Shown here: piece by piece, positions 23,177 through 30,804 of the stretch
Layout of the letters: each line of letters starts with the position of its first letter
Position numbering within the stretch: the stretch's first letter is position 1
Assembly (NCBI GenBank): GCA_002423305.1
Contig: DIVI01000199.1
Span: forward strand, 1 to 31,813
Length of the DNA stretch: 31,813 bases
Direction: 5' to 3'
Source of the DNA: Methylococcus sp. UBA6136
Lineage (GTDB): Bacteria; Pseudomonadota; Gammaproteobacteria; Methylococcales; Methylococcaceae
The notes under the pieces: generated by a model
Told to the model about the DNA's origin: nothing
The model's database searches: none
What the model saw: the letters and a program-made list of their open reading frames with translations, nothing else
Made by a program: the position numbers and the translations under genes

Positions 23177-23899
23177 TTACAGCGATTCCTTTGCCGGTCC
23201 CCGGGGTGTCCAGCAAAGCAGCCATTCCTGACCATCCCATTCCGGCAGGACGATCCGTTGGGCCGATAGACCATTGACGTTCAGCGAATGATTAGCCGGT
23301 CGGTGCGTGTGTCCGTGTATCAGCGCATTGACCCCATATTCGCGCATCACGGATTCGACCGTAGCCGCATTCACATCCATGATCTCGCGGGTTTTAGCGC
23401 CTTTGTCGAGGCCGCTTTTGAAGCGGTACCAGCGGGCATAAAGTTGTCGCATCCAGAGCGGTTTGCCCAGCGCATTGGCTTTCCATTCGGGAGCGCGGAC
23501 GCGTAGGCGCGCCGCCTGATACTGGATGTCATCCGTGCACAAGAGGTCACCATGGGTCACCAGTGCGGGGGTCCCGTACAGGTCAATGACTTCATAGTCC
23601 TTCAAAAAACGGGCACCGGTCTGTTCGGCGAAGCGTTCGCCGAGGAGAAAATCACGGTTGCCGTGCTGGATGAAGACGCGGGTTCCGAGTTCGCTCAGTC
23701 GCTTCAGGCTGGCCTTGATGGCATTGAACGGCCAGGTGTTGTTGTCATCACCGATGTAGGCGTCGAACAGATCACCGAGGATATAAAGCCGTTCGGCACC
23801 CGTGACCCGTTGATGGCAGAAATGCAGGAATCGCTCAACGACCTCCGGCCGGCTGGCCGTCAGATGCAGGTCGGAGATGAAGAGCGATTCCTGTCGCAT
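23177..23899 (-). CDS. lpxH: LpxH, UDP-2,3-diacylglucosamine diphosphatase
   Basis: A 240-residue metallophosphoesterase that removes UMP from UDP-2,3-diacylglucosamine to give lipid X in lipid A synthesis, peripheral to the inner membrane. Seen: SDLHL (D10, H12), GDLFDAYIGDD, GNRDFLLG (the GNHD motif with Arg in place of His, as in LpxH enzymes), THGDLLCTDD, and the C-terminal GHTHRP. Length matches E. coli LpxH. It starts 19 nt after the cyclophilin gene, an arrangement (ppi-lpxH) common in gammaproteobacteria, where cysS is often adjacent too; here cysS lies about 7 kb away on the other strand. Confidence 0.96.
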   Translation of the reverse strand: MRQESLFISDLHLTASRPEVVERFLHFCHQRVTGAERLYILGDLFDAYIGDDNNTWPFNAIKASLKRLSELGTRVFIQHGNRDFLLGERFAEQTGARFLKDYEVIDLYGTPALVTHGDLLCTDDIQYQAARLRVRAPEWKANALGKPLWMRQLYARWYRFKSGLDKGAKTREIMDVNAATVESVMREYGVNALIHGHTHRPANHSLNVNGLSAQRIVLPEWDGQEWLLCWTPRGPAKESL

Positions 23900-23918
23900 G
23901 TCTCGCGAGATGGGCTGA

Positions 23919-24533
23919 TTACTTGGCTTCCACTACGGTGGCCTTGGTAATCACGATCGGCGTTTGCGGAACATCGGTGGGCATGGGGCCGCCGCGACCG
24001 GTGGGGACCGTTGCCATCTTGTCGACGATGTCCATGCCCTGGACGACTTCACCAAATACAGCATAGCCCCAGCCTTGAGGGGTTGGATTCTTGAAATCAA
24101 GAAAAGCATTGTCGGCGTAGTTGATGAAGAACTGCGCGGTCGCGGACTGCGGCTCCGATGTGCGGGCCATGGCGATGGTGCCGCGTTTGTTCAGCAGGCC
24201 ATTGTCGGCTTCGTTCTTGATTGGAGCTTTGGTGGGTTTCTGGTCCCATTTCTCGGTAAATCCGCCGCCTTGGGCCATGAAGCCGGGAATGACGCGATGG
24301 AAGATGGTCCCGTCGTAATGGCCGGCCTTCACATAGGCGACGAAGTTCTCCACGGAGACGGGGGCTTTGGCCGAATCCAGTTTAATGACAATATCTCCCA
24401 GCGTGGTCTGCAGTTTGACTTCAGGGGCGGTGTTGCTCACAGGGTGTTTCTCCGTTTTTTTGGGTTTTGCCGCAGCATGACAGGTGAATGACAGGCTTAT
24501 GGCGCATAGGAAGGTGATAAAGGCGTTTCTCAT
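23919..24533 (-). CDS. ppiA: Periplasmic cyclophilin-type peptidyl-prolyl isomerase
   Basis: A 204-residue cyclophilin with a Sec signal peptide (hydrophobic stretch FITFLCAISLSFTCHA, cleavage near residue 20) and a Lys/Thr/Pro-rich mature start. Catalytic and binding motifs are visible: FHRVIPGFMAQGG with the active Arg, the SATAQFFINYADN substrate cleft, and GYAVFGEVVQGMDIVD. It should speed proline isomerisation in the periplasm. The signal peptide favours PpiA over cytosolic PpiB, although the neighbourhood with lpxH is the one usually held by ppiB. It lies 50 nt after the SulP gene on the same strand. Confidence 0.93.
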   Translation of the reverse strand: MRNAFITFLCAISLSFTCHAAAKPKKTEKHPVSNTAPEVKLQTTLGDIVIKLDSAKAPVSVENFVAYVKAGHYDGTIFHRVIPGFMAQGGGFTEKWDQKPTKAPIKNEADNGLLNKRGTIAMARTSEPQSATAQFFINYADNAFLDFKNPTPQGWGYAVFGEVVQGMDIVDKMATVPTGRGGPMPTDVPQTPIVITKATVVEAK

Positions 24534-24583
24534 GGTTATCTCACGAAAAGTGGTAGGGAAATTTTGGCCCCTGCGGCGATCTT

Positions 24584-26179
24584 TCAGCGGGGTGACTTTG
24601 GCTCAGCGGTCACCGATGGTGATTTTATTGGCGGTTCGGAACTGAGCTCACCGATGTTCTTGATTTCAAGGGTGACCTGGCTCTCTTTGGCGCTGGCCAT
24701 GTAATCCTCCAGGGTCTCTATGATATCCCGATCGATAAATTTTGCCCGTGTCCCATCGACGATGACATAGCTACCGGGTTCTATCTGGGCAAGTGCCTGT
24801 CTCAGTGGCGCCTTGTTAAGGAATGACACGTCCTTCTGCAGACGAAGCAAATAATGGGGTCCATTACGCGTGACCGAAATGGCGGAGTGGAAGTTGCTGC
24901 GCATGACATAGAACAAGCCGAACAGCATGCCGATGGCCATGCCTTTCAGGAGGTCGGTGAACAGGATGGCAATCATGGTAATGACGAAAGGCACAATCTG
25001 GCTGGCACCCTTCGCGTACATGTCCATGAAAAAGGCGGGCTTGCAGAGCTTGTAACCCGTAAGCAAGAGGATGGCCGCGAGGCTGGCCAGGGGGATTTCA
25101 TTCAAGTAGCGGCCCAGGTAGATCGCGCTGATGACCAGCAGGACGCCATGGACAAAGCAGGCCAGCTTGGATTTGGCCCCGGCACTGATGCTGGCTGAAC
25201 TGCGGACAATGACGGCCGTCATGGGAAGACCACCCATGGCACCACTCAACAGATTGCCGATGCCTTGGGCCTTGAGCTCATGATTGGTGGGGGCGACCCT
25301 TTTCAATGGGTCCAGTTTGTCAACGGCTTCCAGGCTCAGCAGGGTCTCCAGACTGGCGATCAGGGCGAGGGTGATGCCAATCCGGTAGACCTCGGGATTG
25401 GCCCATTGACTGAAATCCGGCCACACCAGCTGATTCAGAAATTCGCCGGGACCATTGACCAGCGGTACGTTGACCATGTGTATTTTTGCCAGCGCCAGAT
25501 CGGGGAAATGGCTGCGGCTGAAAATGTTCCAGCCGATGCCCCACAGCACAGCCAACAGGGGCGCGGGTACCAGGGAAAGCCAGCGATGGTCGCTTATTGC
25601 ACGACTTTTCCACAGCAGCATGATGGCGATGGCGACTGTGCTGACGATGATCGCGCCCGGCGAAACTGCTTCCCAGGAATAAACCAGCTCGGTTAGGGTC
25701 GTGTGATCGTCGCTCTGAAAAAACGCCTCGTCACCCTCGAAGTCAGCGTCGTAACCCACTGCATGGGGTATCTGCTTCAGAATTAGAATAAGTCCAATCG
25801 CCGCAAGCATCCCTTTGATGACTGCGTTCGGGAAATAGGCTCCGATCACGCCCGCCCGCAGGAATCCAAGAATCAGCTGTATCAATCCCGCCAGCATCAC
25901 GGCAGATAGAAACACGGGATAACTCCCCAGTGTCTGTATGGCTTCCGCAACGATGATCGTCAAGCCAGCGGCCGGCCCGCTGACGCTCAGTTGTGAGCCG
26001 CTGAGCCAGGAGATGACCAAACCTCCGATTATCCCGGTAATGATGCCAGACACCAGGGGAGCGCCGGAGGCCAAAGCAATCCCGAGACACAAGGGCAGCG
26101 CGACCAGAAAGACCACAATGCCAGCCGGTATGTCCTCGGCAAGGTGCTCCAGGTAGTAGCGTGGCAAATGGGCCTGCAT
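24584..26179 (-). CDS. SulP-family anion transporter with STAS domain, probable bicarbonate transporter
   Basis: A 531-residue inner-membrane transporter. The SulP core is clear from PAGIVVFLVALPLCLGIALASGAPLVSGIITG at the N terminus (more than 20 residues of it are conserved family sequence), SGPAAGLT, ALIASLETLLSLEAVDKLDP and MGGLPMTAVIVRSSASI. The C-terminal STAS domain starts near residue 430 and holds VIVDGTRAKFIDRDI. SulP proteins carry sulfate or bicarbonate. Here a beta-carbonic anhydrase gene lies two genes upstream in the same row, and SulP-carbonic anhydrase neighbours are usually taken to act on bicarbonate, so bicarbonate uptake is the best inference. It starts 32 nt after the small secreted-protein gene, without a strong ribosome site. 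Confidence 0.9.
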   Translation of the reverse strand: MQAHLPRYYLEHLAEDIPAGIVVFLVALPLCLGIALASGAPLVSGIITGIIGGLVISWLSGSQLSVSGPAAGLTIIVAEAIQTLGSYPVFLSAVMLAGLIQLILGFLRAGVIGAYFPNAVIKGMLAAIGLILILKQIPHAVGYDADFEGDEAFFQSDDHTTLTELVYSWEAVSPGAIIVSTVAIAIMLLWKSRAISDHRWLSLVPAPLLAVLWGIGWNIFSRSHFPDLALAKIHMVNVPLVNGPGEFLNQLVWPDFSQWANPEVYRIGITLALIASLETLLSLEAVDKLDPLKRVAPTNHELKAQGIGNLLSGAMGGLPMTAVIVRSSASISAGAKSKLACFVHGVLLVISAIYLGRYLNEIPLASLAAILLLTGYKLCKPAFFMDMYAKGASQIVPFVITMIAILFTDLLKGMAIGMLFGLFYVMRSNFHSAISVTRNGPHYLLRLQKDVSFLNKAPLRQALAQIEPGSYVIVDGTRAKFIDRDIIETLEDYMASAKESQVTLEIKNIGELSSEPPIKSPSVTAEPKSPR

Positions 26180-26211
26180 TCGGTATCCGGATTTATAAAC
26201 GATGGGGCGGG

Positions 26212-26622
26212 TTACTTCTTGCGCCCTTTGCCGGGAATGGCCTTCCAGGAGTTGTCGTCTTCCTTGCAGAAGGCGATGCCTGTCACGCGCCGCAATCCGC
26301 CGGCACTCGCAATGATTTTTACTTCACGGCAATCCCGATCATTTTTCTGGATGGACTTGAGCACCGTGAATTCGCCCGAAGCCTTCGAGGTCGGATTGGA
26401 CCAGGCGTTCGCCTGACCATCGGGTGCCGAATCGAGGGTCTTGCGCAGAGTCCCTTCAAACATTTCCCAGTCCTGAGGCGTGAAATATTCCGAAGGCGTA
26501 TTCCAGAGTGTCGCCGAATAGTCGCCCCAGTAACCTATGGCAAGTGCCGACTGGCTCAAGGAAAGACCGGCCAGGGATAGGCCGAAGAGAAAGGATCGCA
26601 TGGGGGGTATTGATCGGTTCAC
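26212..26622 (-). CDS. Small secreted protein resembling the RT0821/Lpp0805 surface-protein family
   Basis: A 136-residue exported protein of unknown role. The signal peptide is about 28 residues (hydrophobic SFLFGLSLAGLSLSQ, cleavage after ALA). The mature part of about 108 residues contains WEMFEGTLRKTLD, WSNPTSKASGEFT, a CREV segment and FCKEDDNSWKAIPG. The WSNP-x-SG pattern with two late Cys resembles the RT0821/Lpp0805 surface-protein group, so a small beta-rich domain with one disulfide is likely. I chose the GTG at 26622 because GGAG lies 6 nt upstream; the ATG at 26601 has no site. It sits between carbonic anhydrase (73 nt) and SulP (32 nt) on the same strand. Confidence 0.78.
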   Translation of the reverse strand: MNRSIPPMRSFLFGLSLAGLSLSQSALAIGYWGDYSATLWNTPSEYFTPQDWEMFEGTLRKTLDSAPDGQANAWSNPTSKASGEFTVLKSIQKNDRDCREVKIIASAGGLRRVTGIAFCKEDDNSWKAIPGKGRKK

Positions 26623-26695
26623 ATCAATCTCCGTGATTAAAAAGTTGAAAAACGCGGCATAAGAAAATTGTAGGCATTCACCACGGCTAGGATCT

Positions 26696-27343
26696 TCAGG
26701 GCTTGATCAGATCAGTGTATTGATAGATCGACTCGATCGAATGCTGCGGGGTCAGCGTGACCAGTTCCTTGATCAGGCCATCATCGAGTCCATAGACCCA
26801 GCCATGCAGAGTAGGCGCATTCTGGGACTTCCACGCCTGCTGAATGATTGGGGTATGCGCCAGTTTGTAAATCTGTTCGATGATGTTGAATTCCACCAAC
26901 CGATCGATGCGGGCCTCTTGAGTGGGCAGCATCTCGATATTTTCCTGATGCAGACGGTAGATATCCTTGATATGCATCAGCCAGTTGTTGACCAGTGTCA
27001 TGTCCGAGCGCTGCTTGTCCAAGGCCGCCTTGATGCCGCCACAATCATAATGGCCGCAGACGATAATGTGTTTGACCTTGAGGACCTGAACGGCAAATTG
27101 CACGACGCTCAGGCTGTTGAAGTCGGTCGTGATGATTTGGTTGGCGATGTTGCGGTGGACAAAGATCTCGCCAGGGGTCGCGTTAACAATAATCTCGGCC
27201 GGCACCCGGCTATCCGAGCAGCCTATCCATAAAAATTCCGGTGTCTGCGCCTTGATTTGCTTCGTGAAGAAATCAGGGTCATGTGCGATTTTCTCCCCGG
27301 CCCAGGCCTTGTTTTCCAGGAGCAATTTTTCAAAAGTTTGCAT
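26696..27343 (-). CDS. can: Beta-class carbonic anhydrase
   Basis: A 215-residue zinc enzyme interconverting CO2 and bicarbonate in the cytosol. The zinc and catalytic residues fall at the same numbers as in E. coli Can: Cys42, Asp44 and Arg46 in CSDSRVPAE, and His98 and Cys101 in GHYDCGG. HRNIANQI is also conserved. Length is typical. It is first in a minus-strand row with a small secreted protein and a SulP transporter, which suggests it supplies or uses bicarbonate carried by SulP. The upstream region shows a TTGACA on the minus strand but no clear -10, so the promoter is unresolved. Confidence 0.96.
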   Translation of the reverse strand: MQTFEKLLLENKAWAGEKIAHDPDFFTKQIKAQTPEFLWIGCSDSRVPAEIIVNATPGEIFVHRNIANQIITTDFNSLSVVQFAVQVLKVKHIIVCGHYDCGGIKAALDKQRSDMTLVNNWLMHIKDIYRLHQENIEMLPTQEARIDRLVEFNIIEQIYKLAHTPIIQQAWKSQNAPTLHGWVYGLDDGLIKELVTLTPQHSIESIYQYTDLIKP

Positions 27344-27584
27344 GCAGCAGGTAGGCTCTTGAAGCGATGGGATGAAAAGTGGCTTGACGGTGAAGGATCA
27401 GGAATCGAAGCGTTTTTTGAGAAAACAACAATGATTTGTCAATGGGTTTTGCGGACTGGCGTGCCCTGATCAGGCCATCTCTAACAGCTCCGCTCGTGGA
27501 ACAAGCCTCGCGATGGCGAGGGGGCGCCTGTTAATATCCTACCAGCTAATGACGACCAAACACCTTACACGGGGCAGTTAGACG

Positions 27585-29288
27585 ATGTTTCGACTTCCGA
27601 TCAATGAGCAAGGCTGGGGACTGTTTACCCGCCTGGTCGTCAATTTCCGTAAGTCCGAGCTGGGTCCCACTGCCACCTATTTATTTGTTTCCCTGATTGT
27701 TTTGCTGATTGCCTTCAACGCCCTGAATATCGTCAACAGCTATGTTGGCCGTGATTTCATGAGCGCCCTGGCGGATCGAAACGCTGACGTCTTTGTTCGT
27801 CAGGCATTTTTGTATGTCCTCGTTTTCGCCGGCTCGACGCTGGTGGCGGTGCTCCTTCGCTTTTGCGAGGAGCGCCTGGGGCTGTTGTGGCGTGACTTCA
27901 TGACCACCGAGTTTGTCGGGTTGTATGTCAGTCCTCCTACTTACTACCGCATGAATGACGAATTGATTCGCCAAAGCGGGGTCGAGCATCCGGATCAGCG
28001 GATTGCCGATGATGTGAAGACCTTCACCACCATCACCCTGTCCTTCATCATCATGGTGATGAACGGGGTCTTCACGATTGTGGCATTCTCCGGCGTGCTC
28101 TGGATGATCAGCCCTTGGTTGTTTGGTGCGGCGCTGCTCTATGCTGCAATCGGTTCCTACATAACAATCAAGGTGGGGGGACGGCTGGTTGACCTCAATT
28201 ACAAGCAACTGGACAAGGAAGCCGCATTTCGCTCGGGGCTGATTCATGTGCGTGAACGGGCAGAATCCATAGCGCTGCTTCATCATGAGGGCGGAATCAG
28301 GCCGCGCCTGCTCCGCCAATTCAAGGATCTGGTCGACAACAACCGGGTGATCATCGGCGTGAACCGCAATCTTGGGCTGTTCACCACCGGCTACAACTAT
28401 CTGATTCAGATCATCCCCATTCTGCTGGTGGCCCCCTTGTTCATGCAGGGGCGGGTGGAGTTCGGTGTCGTCACGCAGTCGGCCATGGCCTTTGCCACGC
28501 TGGTCGCGGCCTTCTCGCTGATTGTGACCCAGTTTCAGTCCTTGTCTTCGTTTGCCGCAGTGATTCAGCGGCTGATCAATCTCTGGTACGTCATCGAGCT
28601 GGCCCAGACCGAAACAATGTCGGGTCTCGATGTAAGGGAAGAAGACGATGAGGTGGTCTTTCAGGATCTCACCCTGTTTTCGCCCAGTGACAAGCGGGTG
28701 CTGGTAAAGGATCTCTCACTCACCATTCCGCAGGGCATGCGGGTGCTCGTAACGGGCGAAGACGCCGCTCGTGACGCGCTGTTCAAGGCGACGGCCGGGA
28801 TCAACGATGCGGGAACAGGACTGGTAAAACGGCCGCCGCTGGATCGCATCCTGTTTTTGCCGGAGCGACCCTATTTGCCTCCGGGGACGCTTCGTCAATG
28901 CCTGTCGACCATTCATCAGGCCAAGAAGAATTCCGATAGCGAGATCCTGGACGCCCTGGATGCGTTGGGTATCGGTGATGTAGTGAGCCGGGCAGGGGGT
29001 CTGGATGTCGAGCACAACTGGGATACGATGCTCTCCGCACATGAGCAGCGATTTGTTTCCTTTGCCCGAATCATGCTGGCCAGCCCCCGCTTTGCCGTCA
29101 TGGCCAATCCAGCTCGTGACCTCGACACCTTGACGCGCACCCGTATCTTCAAGCTGCTTAAGGATCGCGGGACCACGCTCATCACCATGGGACACCTGGG
29201 TAAACGTGAGCGGGATGATCATGCCGCCAATTATGACGGCGTTCTTGAGCTGGGTGAGGGAGGCGAATGGCATTGGCATGAAACATAA
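27585..29288 (+). CDS. SbmA/BacA-YddA type ABC protein with degenerate nucleotide-binding domain
   Basis: A 567-residue half-transporter. The N-terminal 340 residues form an SbmA/BacA-like membrane domain (VNSYVGRDFMSALADRN, then YYRMNDE with the typical HPDQRIADDV segment); the rest is an ABC-type nucleotide-binding domain. That domain is intact in length but its motifs are lost: Walker A reads GEDAARDA (391-398, with Asp397 and Ala398 where Lys and Ser/Thr belong), the signature reads LSAHEQ (483-488) instead of LSGGQ/E, and the Walker B Asp-Glu pair is Ala507-Asn508. The H-loop His537 (MGHLGK) remains. It probably cannot hydrolyse ATP. The frame is uninterrupted, so it is not an ordinary pseudogene. 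Relatives import peptides or vitamins. Confidence 0.85.
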   Translation: MFRLPINEQGWGLFTRLVVNFRKSELGPTATYLFVSLIVLLIAFNALNIVNSYVGRDFMSALADRNADVFVRQAFLYVLVFAGSTLVAVLLRFCEERLGLLWRDFMTTEFVGLYVSPPTYYRMNDELIRQSGVEHPDQRIADDVKTFTTITLSFIIMVMNGVFTIVAFSGVLWMISPWLFGAALLYAAIGSYITIKVGGRLVDLNYKQLDKEAAFRSGLIHVRERAESIALLHHEGGIRPRLLRQFKDLVDNNRVIIGVNRNLGLFTTGYNYLIQIIPILLVAPLFMQGRVEFGVVTQSAMAFATLVAAFSLIVTQFQSLSSFAAVIQRLINLWYVIELAQTETMSGLDVREEDDEVVFQDLTLFSPSDKRVLVKDLSLTIPQGMRVLVTGEDAARDALFKATAGINDAGTGLVKRPPLDRILFLPERPYLPPGTLRQCLSTIHQAKKNSDSEILDALDALGIGDVVSRAGGLDVEHNWDTMLSAHEQRFVSFARIMLASPRFAVMANPARDLDTLTRTRIFKLLKDRGTTLITMGHLGKRERDDHAANYDGVLELGEGGEWHWHET

Positions 29289-29400
29289 GCCGGTTGCTCC
29301 AACGCTTGTGTCGGGCCGGCAGGCGGTGTCCGCAGTTGCCCGCCATTCGCAGTAATTGATACATTTCACGCCGCTCAAGCCATCTCCCGAATAATCATTG

Positions 29401-30804
29401 ATGTCTCCCACCAAAACACGTTTTGCGCCCAGTCCAACTGGACTCATCCATATTGGCAATGCCCGCACCGCCCTGTTCAGTGCTCTCGCTGGTGAATCTT
29501 TTCTGTTGCGCATCGAGGATACCGACGCTGAACGCAGCCGGCGGGAATTCGTCGATGAGTTGCTCGGCGACCTGCGCTGGCTGGGTTTGGAATGGGAGGA
29601 GGGGCCGAAGACCAGTGAACCCAGCGAGACCTGGTACCAGTCGCAGCGGGGGACGATTTATGAGCATTACTACAATCAGTTGATTGAACAGGGTCACGCC
29701 TACCCTTGTTACTGCACGGCCACGGAGCTTGAGGTGTCGCGCAAGGTTCAGCTGAGTGCCGGCAAGCCGCCGAGATACGGCGGCCGTTGCGCCCATCTGT
29801 CCGGGGAAGAAGCCCGGCAGCGACAAGAAGAGGGCAGGGAGCCTACCTTGCGGTTTCGGGTGCCCAAGGGCGAGTTTGTCACCTTTGACGATGGCGTCAG
29901 GGGGGCGCAGAAATTTCTCAGTGATGACATCGGCGATTTCATCATCCGGCGTGCCGATGGCAGCGCGGCCTTTTTCTTCTGCAATGCGATTGACGATGCC
30001 CTGATGGGCGTGACCCACGTCGTGCGTGGCGAGGATCACCTGGCCAACACGCCACGGCAAATCATGCTGCTCAAGGCGCTGGGTCTCCCCCTGCCCAGTT
30101 ATGCGCATACCGCCCTGATCCTCGGCGACGATGGTGCGCCACTCTCCAAGCGCAATGGCAGTCGCAGCATCAACCAGCTGCGGGAGGAGGGCTACTTTCC
30201 CCTGGCCCTGCTGAACATGATGGCCCGGCTCGGGCATCACTATGAATGCGAAGACTTGATGGGGCTAGCCGAACTGAAGTCCCGTTTTTCGATGACGCAT
30301 CTGGGCCGATCGCCGGCCCGATTCGATCCAACCCATCTGCATCACTGGCAATCCCTGGCGATACGGGCCGTGTCGGATCACGAACTGAATGCCTGGTTGC
30401 GTCCGGAGACGGGTGCCATTGTTCCGGAATTTCAGCAATCGATATTTCTGGACGTGGTCCGCAGTAACTGCCTGTTTCCGGACGAGGCAGACCGATGGGC
30501 ACGGATACTCTTTACCGATGAGCCGCTGCATATCGAGGAAGCCTCGGCCCAGGCGGCTGAACAAGCCGGTGAATCCTTCTTTCTTGCTGCCATCGATGCC
30601 GCCAACACGGCGGGCACCGATTTCGATGGCTTCCTCACAACGCTCAAAACAGGCACCGGCGCCAAGGGCAAGGGGCTATTCATGCCGTTGCGTGCCGCCT
30701 TTACCGGACGCCATGATGGACCGGAACTGGGCCTGCTTTACCGTGTGATCGAGCCACATCGACTGCACCGCCGTCTGGCTGAATTTACCTACACCTCCAA
30801 CTAA
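29401..30804 (+). CDS. gltX: Glutamyl-tRNA synthetase
   Basis: A 467-residue class I aminoacyl-tRNA synthetase that charges tRNA with glutamate. Seen: the ATP-binding HIGH motif as HIGN (17-20) after RFAPSPTG, LLRIEDTDAERS, the zinc-type region with CYC and GRC, HVVRGEDHLANTPRQ, and a divergent KMSKS motif as LSKR (248-251) followed by NGSRSINQLREEG. The C-terminal anticodon-binding region ends with LFMPLRAAFTGRHDGPELG. The NGSRS form after the KMSKS loop differs from the RHGA form of classical GluRS, so this may be the second (GluRS2-like) type; its tRNA specificity should not be assumed. I chose the ATG at 29401; a TTG directly precedes it. The stop overlaps the cysS start. Confidence 0.93.
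   Translation: MSPTKTRFAPSPTGLIHIGNARTALFSALAGESFLLRIEDTDAERSRREFVDELLGDLRWLGLEWEEGPKTSEPSETWYQSQRGTIYEHYYNQLIEQGHAYPCYCTATELEVSRKVQLSAGKPPRYGGRCAHLSGEEARQRQEEGREPTLRFRVPKGEFVTFDDGVRGAQKFLSDDIGDFIIRRADGSAAFFFCNAIDDALMGVTHVVRGEDHLANTPRQIMLLKALGLPLPSYAHTALILGDDGAPLSKRNGSRSINQLREEGYFPLALLNMMARLGHHYECEDLMGLAELKSRFSMTHLGRSPARFDPTHLHHWQSLAIRAVSDHELNAWLRPETGAIVPEFQQSIFLDVVRSNCLFPDEADRWARILFTDEPLHIEEASAQAAEQAGESFFLAAIDAANTAGTDFDGFLTTLKTGTGAKGKGLFMPLRAAFTGRHDGPELGLLYRVIEPHRLHRRLAEFTYTSN

Noticed and set aside
27344..27584. tRNA or small RNA between carbonic anhydrase and the ABC protein
   Set aside because: There is a short CCTCGC/GCGAGG hairpin near 27508, but no cloverleaf, no T-loop sequence and no terminator.
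29395..30240. Minus-strand open frame inside gltX
   Set aside because: Antisense to conserved synthetase motifs, with no ribosome site and no domain.
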